Part shown: positions 35,120 to 45,046 of the stretch, one piece after another
Layout: each line of letters begins with the position of its first letter
How positions within the stretch are numbered: position 1 is the first letter of the stretch
Assembly: GCA_030737835.1 (NCBI GenBank)
Contig: CM060851.1
Location: 9,977,611 to 10,041,610, forward strand
Direction of reading: 5' to 3'
DNA: 64,000 nt
DNA from: Acorus gramineus
Taxonomy: Eukaryota; Streptophyta; Magnoliopsida; Acorales; Acoraceae
Notes under the pieces: model-generated
The model's input: the letters and a program-made list of their open reading frames with translations, nothing else
Told to the model about the DNA's origin: nothing
Databases searched by the model: none
Position numbers and translations under genes: made by a program

Positions 35120-35375
35120 TCATTGTGGAATCATTAGCTATGACCGTTCAATGTCTGGTCCTTGGGGACCAACTTAGGAGACCCATCCATTAGACGGTTA
35201 TGATCGATTGTAAGCAAAACAAGAAAATATGAATCTTGACAGCTAAAAAGAAACGCAAACAAACCCATTTCAAGTGCAAAATAACGGTAAGGAAACAGTG
35301 ACCACCCTACATTACAAAACTATCTGAACTCCCAATCTCTGTCTAAAGAATACAGAGAGGGCGGGAGTACTAGAA
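35120..35375 (+). promoter_or_regulatory. Conserved upstream block of acidic gene 1
   Basis: About 150 bp (cattagctatgaccgttcaa ... gacccatccattagacgg ... gatcgattgtaagc ... aaacaaacccatttcaag) recurs at 39440-39600 before acidic gene 2, in the same order. Just before the gene both copies share ggaaacagtgac and ctacatta. This copy reads ctacattacaaaac where copy 2 has ctacattatataaac, so a TATA-like box is visible only in copy 2. Confidence 0.6.
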
Positions 35376-35873
35376 ATGGAGGGGTCAAGCAACAATAATG
35401 ATAATCCCATGAAGGAAGACAGTGGGGGAACAAACGATGGAGGCCGCGTCACTGGTGATCTGGGCGAAGGTGCTGCTGCTTTCAATGATGATCTGCAACC
35501 CGCCGAGAGGGACCACGACGAGGACATGCAGAGGTTCTTGGATGATATGGCAAACCATATGTGGAATATCAACCTCAGCGATGTCGAAGATGGTTCCCTA
35601 CAAGAAGATGATCAGATCAGTGAATTAGACCTCAACGATGGTGGTTCTTTGGACGACGACATTGATGACATGAGTGAAGTCCACGATGAATTGCTCACCA
35701 TCAGTGATGGATCTTCTGATTACCCCCACTTCCATGGCACTCCTCCGTGCGGCAATGACGACGGCATGGGTGAGAGCAGTGCCGCCCCAAGTGCTGGACC
35801 AAGAAGTCGTGATGGAGGTGGTGGAAGTGAGGAGGAGGAGGAGGAGGCGCAGCAAAGAAGGAGATTAGGTTGA
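35376..35873 (+). CDS. Uncharacterised acidic protein, paralogue 1 (165 residues)
   Basis: The frame opens MEGSSNNNDNPMKEDSGGTN and closes with six Glu, AQQ and RRRLG. It is very rich in Asp and Glu throughout, without Cys-rich, membrane or signal features. The short basic end could be a nuclear signal. Paralogue 2 at 40231-40752 shares the start, GDL-x-x-GAAAF, a QEDD-x-IS-x-xDLNDG-type segment, an SDYPHF/CDYSHF segment and the end. Length differences between the two are multiples of three, which favours real coding. No domain is recognised, and acidic low-complexity proteins are easily misjudged. The 3' flank (35910-36045) is also shared. A poly-G run follows the stop closely. Confidence 0.6.
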   Translation: MEGSSNNNDNPMKEDSGGTNDGGRVTGDLGEGAAAFNDDLQPAERDHDEDMQRFLDDMANHMWNINLSDVEDGSLQEDDQISELDLNDGGSLDDDIDDMSEVHDELLTISDGSSDYPHFHGTPPCGNDDGMGESSAAPSAGPRSRDGGGGSEEEEEEAQQRRRLG

Positions 35874-35887
35874 AGTGGGGTGGGGGG

Positions 35888-35906
35888 AGGGGGGGGGGGG
35901 GGGGGG
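35888..35906 (+). repeat. Poly-G tract after acidic gene 1
   Basis: Nearly twenty G bases lie in the 3' UTR position. The homologous spot after acidic gene 2 (40755-40810) has T/G-mixed sequence instead. Confidence 0.75.
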
Positions 35907-35909
35907 TAT

Positions 35910-36050
35910 GTTCTTGCTCATGTTCCCTGGATGTCCCCTTTGATGTGATTTCATTTAGTGATTGTGAGTTTGGTTGAGCGAAGGATCATGTATTCTTGTT
36001 CTCTTGAACTTTCAATCATATTTGAATCATTTGTTCTTTTGACATCATGT
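35910..36050 (+). repeat. Shared 3' flank of the acidic genes
   Basis: Words such as tttgatgtgatttcatttag, aaggatcatgtattcttgtt and tcaatcatatttgaatcatt occur in the same order at 40850-40960. The duplication therefore includes the likely 3' UTR and terminator region. Confidence 0.8.
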
Positions 36051-36479
36051 GTAGATTCTACAAGATTAACTTCCAAAATCTACAACTGCGGATGGGCTGC
36101 GTCCCCCTGCGTTATTCCCCTGTTTTTGCTGATCTTTCTTCTTTCCCCCAATGGCCCAATCCTACCTTACCATTTCAGGCCTTTATAACTCATGCTTAAG
36201 AAGTTATTAATAGACTAAATTCATCTAAAAGAAATTCCAAAAATCTATGCCCAACAAGCTTCTCAATCAAAATTCAAAATCACTTCCAAACGATGATTAA
36301 CGAGATTGCATTTATAGAACAAACAAAACAAACTTAATTGTGCCCAGACAATGATGGACAGAAAAACCAGACCAGCAATTCACCCAACCTCATATGCAAA
36401 AACCAAGTAAAGACCTGTTTCTTGATCAAAACATCAAACTAAGAAGAGTGCATTAGAAATCTAGCACGAGACATAAAGT
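36051..36479. other. Duplicated flank, no gene
   Basis: 36240-36340 repeats 33505-33600. 36395-36470 resembles the 3' flank of the minus-family copies (caaaaaccaagtaaag, cattagaaatct). No separate gene. Confidence 0.5.
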
Positions 36480-36700
36480 GATCGAGGATATGAGAAATAA
36501 CATCTAGCAGGGATTCACTCTCAGTTCACCCTCTCCCTCAACGATCAGCACCGTCACAGAAACCGGACATTTTTGCTATCATTGATGGGCCGTCTCTTGT
36601 GGAGGTGTGCCATTGTTATCGTTGATCACTATTTCTTCTTGGTGGACAGGCTCAACTTGCGGAGGTGTATCAACCAACAACATTACGATATTTTGTGGAT
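36480..36700 (-). pseudogene. Minus-family fragment (copy 2b), internally deleted
   Basis: The minus strand reads DTPPQVEPVHQEEIV, then NDNNGTPPQETAHQ and a stop, and in another frame VEGEGELRVNP before it runs into the conserved 3' flank. The hydrophobic C-terminal domain is missing, and no start codon remains. Confidence 0.5.
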
Positions 36701-37439
36701 GATTTTCAAACACTAAAGTCTAAATTTTTTTTATAATTGACATAAAACTTCTCAGTTTCTTCAAGAGAATCGAAGGACATTCCAATGACTGGTTTACATT
36801 GTTCATCTACGTCCGAAATCTAAAAACCTCTATGATCCCCGTATAAAGATCCTAAATTCTCAACACTTTCATCATCATATGTACCGTCAATTTCACTAAA
36901 CATTTTAACTGTAATATGACAACAAATATGACCATAATTAATTTACCATCAAATAATACTTATATGCCCTAATTATGCATGTGATATTGTTCAGCTACCA
37001 TATAAAAAAACACTCAATTCATACACACATAACACACACAACTTAAACGCATGAAATTAAACACATCATCACATATTCCTTATACGATATTGCTTAGCTA
37101 CCACAAAAAAACCCCACAATAATCAGAACATAAAAAAAGACAAAAAAAAAATACTTACAATGAATGTTATGCCAATACATTGACGGTGTCGGGACTGATT
37201 TCCAGACGGGAACATGAGGTGCCGGTGTGAAGAGGGGACTTGCCAACGTGAAACAGGGATGATTTGCGTGTGGAGAACAAGAAAATGAAAAGAAAATGAA
37301 ACGGAAGAGAGAGGGTTGATCGAGAGTTGAAGGGGTATTTTTTTTGGGGGGGGGGGAAGGGGGGGGGGGGGGTGTGCGAACGGCCATTAGCGAAAGTCAC
37401 ACATATGAGGGGATTCACACATCCCGCAAGAAATCACAT
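36701..37439. other. Intergenic, with a double poly-G tract
   Basis: AT-rich, with CA-rich patches at 37020-37050. Two G runs (about 37346-37356 and 37359-37372) are separated by aa. No gene supported. Confidence 0.5.
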
Positions 37440-37606
37440 GCCAATATAAATAATATAATGAGCTATGTATTTTTATATATAAAAAAAATTATATGTTTCA
37501 ATATAATGAATTGCATGGACTCATTTATAAAATAGTGTAAAATATTATTTTAGCGAGCGATATATATATCGCTCGCTAAAATAATAGGCTGAGCGTAACA
37601 ATGCTC
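37440..37606 (+). mobile_element. Family A copy containing a perfect palindrome
   Basis: The family words aatgaattgcatggac, tcatttataaaa and gtgtaaaatatt are followed by the end ggctgagcgtaacaatgctc. Between them, 37543-37586 is a perfect 44-bp palindrome: an 18-bp arm tattattttagcgagcga, the centre tatatata, and the inverse arm. Other copies lack it. The LINE at 37628 is inserted just to the right. Confidence 0.65.
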
Positions 37607-37627
37607 AACACAAGAAGAGAGGCTGTA

Positions 37628-39400
37628 TGCGTGCTTCATTGGTGGTGAATGGGGAGGTCGTAGGCTTCTTTCCGCTCAACAGAGGGCTAAGGAAGGGTGA
37701 CCCACTATCACCTATCCTATTCGTGTTGGTGGCCAACGTCTTGCGGCGACTATGCGTGAGGGCGGAAAAGGCGGGGTGGATCTCGGGCCTAGCAAACTCA
37801 GACGCGGGGAGGAAGGTGTCAGTGCTACAATACGTATACGATTTTGCTAAGCGAAGCTTCAAGGCGGAGCGTGAGGGGCCTTTGCTTCATTGTGTTTTGT
37901 TTTGGTTTGCTTTCGGGACTCAAGCTGAATATGTAGAAGAGCGTCATGCATGGAGTGAACACATCAAGGAGGAGGAAGCTGAACTTGCGGCTTGGATGGG
38001 CTGTTCCACGCCTGCGCTGCCCACTAAACATCTAGGGCTTCCTTTGGTCAAAGGCTGCCTAAAGAAGGAGTAGAGTGGGACCCGCTCATCGAGCGATTCG
38101 AGCAACGTCTGGCAGGATAGCGCAGGAAGCTTTTGAGTTGGGGAGGGTGGCTGACTCTACTGCAAGCGGGTGCTAACGAATCTGCCGATCTTCTATCTCT
38201 TCATATTTAGAGTACCGGCGGGGGTATTTTATCGCATGGATCGTATCTGGAGGCGGGTTTTGTGGCATGGAGGTGATGAGTCTAGACGAGCACCTCACAT
38301 GGTGGATTGGGGGACGGTGTGCAGGTCAAAAAAGAGGGAGGCTTGGGAGTATTAGATCTCCGAGTGATGAATCGGGCCATTCTTTCCAGATGGACATGGC
38401 GTTGGTTCAACAGGTGTGAATCGTTGTGGTGTGTCCTCATAAGGGAGCGATACGGAGGTGTGGGTATTGGTGAGCGGCGATGGCTGGTGTTGAATGCCCG
38501 CACGTCCCAGATTTGCAAGGGTATTTTCGCGGACTGCAAAGACATGGAGTCCGCGATCGAATGGAAGATTGGTAATGGCGTCTCGGTGCATTTTTGGAAG
38601 GATCGGTGGAGTTGGGTAGAAAAAGTGTGTGACTTGGCCCCTGACATTTATCGTCGGGCGAATAGGAAGGAAGGGACGATGGGGGAATTCTATCTACTGA
38701 AAGTTGCTCGGGGACAGTGAGCCAAAGATCCCTTTAAATATAAAGATCTTTGTGTGGTTCCTTTTCCTAGAACGTCTACTGACGAAGGCGTACCGGGCTA
38801 GATGGGCTCCTGCAGACTCAATGGTGTTCACACTTTGCTTAAGGGATACGGAAACCATCAAACACCTATTCTGTACGTGTGAAGTTGCTCGGGAGTTTCG
38901 GGTTTTGGTGGGGAGGTTCACGGGCCTTTAAACCTCATTCCAAACGGTGGAAGAGCTATGGGTGGCGGGGAAAGCAATGAAGCAAATAGAAGATAACTCC
39001 ATGGTCGTGGTGGTGTCGCAATCCATTGTACCAGTGGGAGCATGGACGATTTGGAAGACGCGCAATGAAGCCGTGTTTAAAGGGACATTGTATCAAAAAA
39101 ACATGTGGGACATGTTTCGAGGGTGTATGTCGGATTGGGGTCGACATATTGCGAGAGCGGGGGATGTACTGTTTCGAGAAGAGGTTATGCGCATCACGGG
39201 GTGACAGGATAGGCGATGGCATCGCTTGATCGGTTAGATGCCTCTTCTAACTCGAGACGTGAGTTCACATTCTCTTCCTTATGTGTTTCTTTCTTGCCTT
39301 TTTTGCTCCTTTTCCTCTCATTCAGAATTTGTAATTCGAGTTCAGAAATAAAATCGGGTAGCAAATATCGACTTTTTCTTCAAAAAAAAAAAAAAAAAGG
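37628..39400 (+). mobile_element. 5'-truncated L1-type LINE with poly-A and 9-bp TSD
   Basis: Flanked by gaggctgta on both sides (37619-37627 and 39401-39409), with a 17-base A tail at 39382-39398: the classic outcome of target-primed insertion with 5' truncation. Coding remains: the middle of reverse transcriptase (GLRKGDPLSP, 37627-38073), where the active-site box, normally YADD, reads YVYD. In later frames come GGLGVLDLRVMNRAILSRW, then a GNGVSVHFWKDRW region (38307-38720), a zinc-binding region (IPLNIKIFVWF ... CLRDTE ... HLFCTCEV) and WTIWKTRNEAVFKG (38947-39204). Frames are broken, so it is inactive. Confidence 0.9.
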
Positions 39401-39439
39401 GAGGCTGTAAAATATTCTGCCCATGCCTGGCCCATGGAA

Positions 39440-39610
39440 TCGATCACTAGCTATGATCGTTCAATGTCTGGTCCTTGTGGACCCTCTCAGATATAATTAG
39501 GAGACCCATCCATCAGACGGTTCAGATCGATTGTAAGCAAACAAGAAAATGTGAATCTGGACAGCGAAAACTTAAGAAACGCAAACAAACCCATTTCAAG
39601 TGCCAACTAA
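39440..39610 (+). promoter_or_regulatory. Conserved upstream block of acidic gene 2
   Basis: Repeats the 35120-35280 block in the same order (ctatgatcgttcaatgtctg ... gacccatccatcagacgg ... aaacaaacccatttcaagtg). It is then interrupted by the 39611-40138 insertion before the shared gene-proximal part resumes at 40139. Confidence 0.65.
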
Positions 39611-40138
39611 TAATTATTCCTCGGTAACAGTGTTGAAAATCATATTAAATGGTATTCACCCAAGAATTATTTCCTCGGTAACAGTGGGTTGTTTTAAAAA
39701 ACGAATATTTTTATCAAGGAAACAACTCCTTGGTAAATATGGTTGAAAAGTATGGAACATAGTTATTTGTCTCAAATGAAATAACTTTTTACTGAGAAAA
39801 TTATTCCTTGGTAAAAGTCTATTGACAATCATATTTAAATGATATTTACCCAGAAATCATTTCCTTAGTAAAAATGGGTTGTTTGAAAAAAGAATATTCT
39901 TATCAAGGAAACAACTCTTTGGTAAATGTGGTTCAAAAGTATGAAATCCGGTCATCCGTCTCAAATGACTTAACTTTTTACTAAGGAAATTATTCCTTGG
40001 TAAAGGAATTTGTATTTATTTTAAAGACTTTTACCAAGGAAATATTCTTTGGTACTAATCATTTAAATACGCACAAGTACCAAGGAAAAACCTTCCTTGG
40101 TAAAACATTTGTGGCTAAACGTCCTTTTTCTTGTAGTG
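39611..40138 (-). mobile_element. CACTA-like fragment in the promoter of acidic gene 2
   Basis: The right end reads ctttttcttgtagtg, the inverse of CACTACAAGAAAAAG, the hallmark end of CACTA transposons. A 3-bp taa flanks both sides (39608-39610 and 40139-40141), and the homologous place at 35281 is unoccupied. The interior holds two roughly 187-bp units built on 'tatcaaggaaacaactc.ttggtaaat' words and many ttccttgg / ccaagg inverted words. The left terminal CACTA is missing, so this is a deletion derivative. Confidence 0.65.
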
Positions 40139-40230
40139 TAACGGTTAGGAAACAGTGACCCCCCTACATTATATAAACAATCTAGATTCCTGATCGCGGT
40201 CTAAAGAATTCAGACGGGTTTGGGCTGGAG

Positions 40231-40752
40231 ATGGAGGGGTCAAGCAACAACAAGAATAGTGATCCCATGGATCAGGAAGACAGTGGGGGAACAAACCACC
40301 GTGGCCGCGTCGGGGATACTATCCGTGGCCATGGACTCCATCAAGACGGCGGCATTGGTGATCTGGCCGGAGGTGCTGCTGCTTTCGATGATAATCTGGA
40401 ACCCGAGGGAGAGCTCGACGACAACATGTTGGATGATATGATAGACCTTATGGAGAGGCTCTTGGGCTTGGATGATGTTGAGGATTGTACCCACCAAGAA
40501 GATGAGATCAGTCAATTCGACCTCAACGATGGTTGTCCTTCTACATGTTCTATCTGCAGCAGTGAATGGCTCACCATCTATGATTCATCATGTGATTACT
40601 CCCACTTCGATGGAAGTTCTCCGCACGACAATGACAACGGCATGGATGAGAGCAGCTCTCCAACTGCTAGGCGAAGAAGTCGCGATGGAGGTGAGGAGGA
40701 GGAGGAGGAGGAGGAGGAGGAGGAGGCGCAGAAAAGAAGGAGATTAGGTTGA
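40231..40752 (+). CDS. Uncharacterised acidic protein, paralogue 2 (173 residues)
   Basis: Opens MEGSSNNKNSDPMDQEDSGG and ends with eleven Glu, AQK and RRRLG. Paralogue of 35376-35873; the relative differences are in-frame. It contains GDLAGGAAAF, LDDVEDCTHQEDEIS-x-FDLNDG and a small Cys pair (STCSICSS) absent from paralogue 1. A TATA-like cattatataaac lies at about 40166-40177, some 55-65 bp upstream of the ATG, compatible with a short leader. The CACTA-like fragment lies directly upstream of this. The 3' flank is shared with paralogue 1. A role cannot be inferred; an acidic nuclear protein is possible from the terminal basic cluster. Confidence 0.6.
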   Translation: MEGSSNNKNSDPMDQEDSGGTNHRGRVGDTIRGHGLHQDGGIGDLAGGAAAFDDNLEPEGELDDNMLDDMIDLMERLLGLDDVEDCTHQEDEISQFDLNDGCPSTCSICSSEWLTIYDSSCDYSHFDGSSPHDNDNGMDESSSPTARRRSRDGGEEEEEEEEEEEAQKRRRLG

Positions 40753-40759
40753 AGTGGAA

Positions 40760-41884
40760 TGAGTTGTGATGGTTATTGAATGGCAAGAAGTGTGGGTTTT
40801 TGTTTTTTTGGCATGTTCTTGCGCATGTTCTTGTTCATGTTCCCCTAAATTTCCCCTTTGATGTGATTTCATTTAGTGCTTGTGAGTTTGGTCGAGAAAA
40901 GGATCATGTATTCTTGTTCTTTTGAGCTTTCAATCATATTTGAATCATTTGTTCTTTTGACATGGAACCACAGTGGAACACACACACACACACAGTTCCA
41001 AGAGAGATGGGAAAGATAGGTGTAGGGGAAGAAGATATGATCGAGACAGAGAAAAGGATGACGTGGCAAGGGTTGGTGTTTGGTTCGATGGGATTTGATC
41101 ATTGATGGATGGTTGGGATGATTTTGATTAAATTTGGATTTGATTTATTGGTAATTGGATCCTACAGTATTTCTCATATTCTGATGAGATCTTTAATTGG
41201 ATCCTAAATTATTTTTTCAATATTCCATTTATATTTTATTGGGTTAATAGATTTTAATTAGGGTTCATCTTGGCCCATTTGAAAATTAAAGTTAGCTTAT
41301 TAATTAACAAATTTTATATCATTTGAATTCATTTTTAGGGAGAAAACTATTAATTTTCCGATCAAATGTCTACCTAAATGTTTAATCACATTTTTTACTA
41401 CATATATGGAGTGGTTTTTGAGATGATAAATCTATTTCACAAGAAGGATTAGTTTTCAAAAATAGCTTTCCAACGAATCAAGAATCACATAATTAATCCG
41501 AGATATTGTTAAAAAGTTATGATTATTCTAATATTGTTACTCTAGCTTAATTTTTCTAACATACATGAAAATATTTAATTAAATTGTTGTTGTAGTTATT
41601 TCAATGATAAAATTTAATCTCACCATGATTATTGAATTATGGATCTTAGGAATTAAATAAATTGGATCATCTATTCATCAATCCCCATAAGCAAAAATCC
41701 AAGTAAAAAAAACTTGCTTCAATTCTTGACAAAACTTCAACCTAAGAAGAACATATCAGAAATCTTAGACTCCTCCCGTCAAGAAACCTTCTATTCACAT
41801 TTCATATTGAAAAGAAAAAAAAAGAGGAAAAAATAGAAAAAAAAACACTAGATTGAACCACAAACATATGAATCCTATGAATTT
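40760..41884. other. Shared 3' flank, then AT-rich spacer
   Basis: 40850-40960 matches 35930-36045. A CA run lies at 40979-40994. 41100-41650 is AT-rich without features. 41690-41780 matches the minus-family 3' flank. Confidence 0.5.
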
Positions 41885-41944
41885 ATTAAAGATGAGAAAA
41901 CTCAGCATCGAAGCCTCTTTTGGGCCTTCCCTTCCTTCCATAAT

Positions 41945-42295
41945 TCACCTCGTTCTCTGGCGCCTCCTTCTCATTATCCACTGTTCTGATTCTTCTGAGG
42001 GCAACTTCACTACAATAAACAGCTGATCTCCCGTTCTCTCCCATCTGGTACGTGCCATAGTTGAAAATGAAACACGATCCCAAAAAGCCAAGACACTGAT
42101 CTCTCTCAATACGCCGCGGGAAAGAACACTATGAGAAATAACCTGAGGGAGAATATTATCAAATAGAAGATGTAGCAATCCAAGACTCAGTGCACCTTCT
42201 CCCTCGTCAAAGAACACAATCACCGGAGGCCCCCCATTATTTCGGCAACTATCGACGGGCATCGCTTGCGGAGGTGTGTCATTGTTGCCGTTCAT
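41945..42295 (-). CDS. Minus-family copy 3 (116 residues, shortened N-terminus)
   Basis: From the ATG at 42295 (MNGNNDTPPQAMPVD) an uninterrupted frame covers the whole conserved C-terminal domain: GALSLGLLHLLFDNILPQVI, then SVLAFWDRVSFSTMART and RTGDQLFIVVKLP, ending with a basic tail (RRRRQRTR). The more N-terminal acidic part seen in copy 1 is present upstream only in a shifted frame (DTPPPPPVERV at about 42310-42345), so the start may be secondary. A TATA-like tatata at about 42411-42416 sits upstream on the minus strand. Possibly functional, but truncated relative to copy 1. Confidence 0.45.
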   Translation of the reverse strand: MNGNNDTPPQAMPVDSCRNNGGPPVIVFFDEGEGALSLGLLHLLFDNILPQVISHSVLSRGVLREISVLAFWDRVSFSTMARTRWERTGDQLFIVVKLPSEESEQWIMRRRRQRTR

Positions 42296-42359
42296 TGTTT
42301 CTTCTTGGTGTGGACACGCGCTCAACAGGTGGAGGCGGAGGTGTATCACCGTGTGGTAC

Positions 42360-42977
42360 TAGTTCTTTTCAGTTTTATTGATTGATATGTGCACAACTCC
42401 TTGGCAGGTTTATATAGGGTGTTGTGATTTAAAAAAACAAAAAAGCAAATACCTAAAATTTAGGATCCCATCAGTAATGTTTTTAAAACTCCATTAAAAC
42501 ATTTCCAAAATATCATCTACTATATTTTAAAACTTCCTACCTTATCTCTAAGCAATGGAGATATTTACTCAGAATAGACTCATAGACAATGAAAAATTTA
42601 ATTTTAATATGAATTTCCTAATAGTTGATTTCTAATAAAGTTAAATTTATTATTTCCTAAATATTGATTTGTAACTCCTAACATATCTTGGTGGATATCT
42701 TCTTGATTTTTAACGTGTATAAATATCTTAATTTTTTTTTATACTTCCATATAATGGAATATTGGGCACCATTCATATACATCTCATTTGGGTGGCTACA
42801 TAAGCTATTTGGGGTTCCTATATAGATAAGGAACGAATCATTTTTTGTCTGGTTATTTTTTAGTTATTCTCGTTGAAAAATAAATGAATTACATTTATTG
42901 AAAAATGTAAAAAAATACAAATTTATCTATCTTCACATGCGCATACCAACTTAATTATCACTAATTATTTTGACATA
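42360..42977. other. Upstream region of minus-family copy 3
   Basis: AT-rich, no gene. The probable promoter lies at the left edge (cctatataaacc on the minus strand). Confidence 0.45.
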
Positions 42978-43326
42978 GTTATACCCAGTGTTCAAGAAAG
43001 CGGGATGCGACTTGCATGCGACTGAGGTGCCACACAGAGTATATGCGATATGCGGAAGTATATGCGGTGATGTAATTTTTTATCAATAAAAATATAATTT
43101 CTAAACATATTAAGATAAATATTAAATACATATACAAAGAATGTGTTAAAACCCCAAGATATTCCATTTTCACTAAATTGCCATAATATAAATGATACAC
43201 CATAATATTCTAGATTACCAACGTATCCAACCAACCAAACTTAGAAATATTATAACATATATAACCAACAAATAATAATAAAAAACAATATAAAAAAACA
43301 CTCAAATGTCCAGTTGTACTTATGCA

Positions 43327-43555
43327 GGCAACGTTTGATTGCGCGATTGCGCGGTTTTTGCGATTGCAGGAGCTGATTCTGCAATCGTGTAACCAAACAG
43401 TTTTGTAATCACAACTTCCTACAAACAGATTTTAGGAAAATAGTGCCCAAAAGCTGCATTTTGAGAAAGCTGGGGGAGGCAGCTTCCTGCAGAAGCAGTT
43501 TTAAACCAAGCGATTGCAAAAAATCAGTTTTGCAATCGCGTTACCAAACGCTACC
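43327..43555. mobile_element. MITE nested in the hAT element
   Basis: The left ggcaacgtttgattgcgcga and right (reverse complement ggtagcgtttggtaacgcga) ends are inverted. The interior repeats gcgattgc / gcaatcgc words. 229 bp, no coding frame. Confidence 0.6.
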
Positions 43556-44339
43556 AATATCATTTACTTTAACACAGCCAGGTGTCACAGTGTAAACCAC
43601 ACAAAAAAACCCATCACCATTATAAACCAAAAAAAGAAAATAAAACATGTCCCCGTATAAAACCCACGCCATGTATATGAACTAATGAAACCCACTGGGG
43701 GTAGCTGCCCCCACTCAAAAATTTTTAAGCTTTCCTACCCTGTTGTCACTTATGTTTGTAATAGAAATTAACAAATGTATATAATATATGCCCTCACACC
43801 ATCCCCACAACTAATCCAACTCTCTTCTCTGCATGGGCCCATTAATGACATGTAATTATCTCAAATCCCTTTTCTTTGTCAAAGTTTAAATAATGTTATT
43901 TTTTATTGGTTTTTGTTTATTCTCTTTTTAGAGATGCAAAATATGATAACATCAGATTATTTTTTGTATCTTGATAGTCCATAGATAATCAATCCAGATG
44001 AACTCTTTATAATTTATTAAGAAAAGTAAAATATACATCGAATGAGTATCAAATGATGAATTTTGAGGTCATATTTCCTTTAGGATGTGTGAGTATGGCG
44101 TGCACAGTGTTTATGCATGGTTATATATATATTTTTTTAATCTTAAGTTGTCTTTTTAAAAATTAATCCCATATATTTTGTGAGAATTAAAAGAGTTGCT
44201 TTTATTTATTTTTTACTCATTCATTTTTTTAGTTGGTTTTTGTTTCATTTTTTAACTTCAATATTTTTTCTGAAATCCATATAACAAAATTTTCTTAGAG
44301 CGTTGAGATACTTTTAGTTTATTTTGCAGCCTCATACAC

Positions 44340-44400
44340 TGATACACTACAATAAGACAGTGTATACTGTGCCTACACTGCTTTATCGCAGTGTATAATT
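44340..44400 (+). repeat. CACTA-like terminal motif
   Basis: cactacaataagacagtgta followed by facing cagtgta / tacactg words resembles a CACTA left end with subterminal repeats. No partner end was found nearby, so this may be a fragment. Confidence 0.3.
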
Positions 44401-45046
44401 TTTATCAATATATGGGATGCAATTTTTTACATTTTTTTCTAAACAAATACATTACTATATATATTTATTTCAATTTGTATAACAATATGTATTTGATCAA
44501 TAGGTGAGTGTGTATATATATATATATTATATATATAAAAAACCCCAATGAGGATAACACACGAAGCTGCACACGAGACTTAACATATCAATCTCCATCT
44601 TCTTATTGTCTCTCCCCATTGAACATAAATCCTGGCTACGTCACTGGAAACCCATGTGTCAAATACTCAAATGAGAGAGAGAGAGAGAGAGGTAAAGACA
44701 CAGAGACTCAGAGAGGTTGAGAGACTGTGTTCGAGAGACTGAAAGACAGAGTGAGAGAGATAGAGAGAAGTCGCGGTCGGAGCCGGAGGAGAAAATCGAA
44801 GAAGTGCTCGCGGTTGGCTGAAGAAGAAGAAGAACATGTCGGCTGAAGAATGAAGAAGAAGACCCCTCATATTTCTTCTCTTTGTTTTTCCTGTTTAAAA
44901 ACCAAAACATGTCCGCCCACTTAAGTGGGTGCATATGCGGAATCGGGCCACATATGCGGGCATACGGCCCGATTCCTTTAAAATCGGTTCGGTCGATATG
45001 TGGCCGCACGGGCCGCTTTTTCGAACAGTGGTTATACCCACTTATT

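Larger units (their letters stand above)
42986..45030. mobile_element. Non-autonomous hAT element, 2.0 kb, with 8-bp TSD
   Basis: The ends cagtgttcaagaaagcgg (42986) and, inverted, cactgttcgaaaaagcgg (ending 45030) match at 15 of 18 positions. The 8-bp duplication gttatacc flanks both (42978-42985 and 45031-45038). Subterminal regions carry facing 'gcggaagtatatgcgg / ccgcatatg'-type words. No transposase frame is present. It contains a smaller MITE (43327-43555), a CACTA-like left end (44345) and GA-rich DNA (44670-44770). Confidence 0.85.

Noticed and set aside
38282..38647. Minus-strand 121-residue protein over the LINE.
   Set aside because: It is antisense to the recognisable LINE coding frame and has no motif of its own.
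44659..45009. Minus-strand Ser/Leu-rich 116-residue protein.
   Set aside because: It is the translation of a GA/CT run near the right end of the hAT element.
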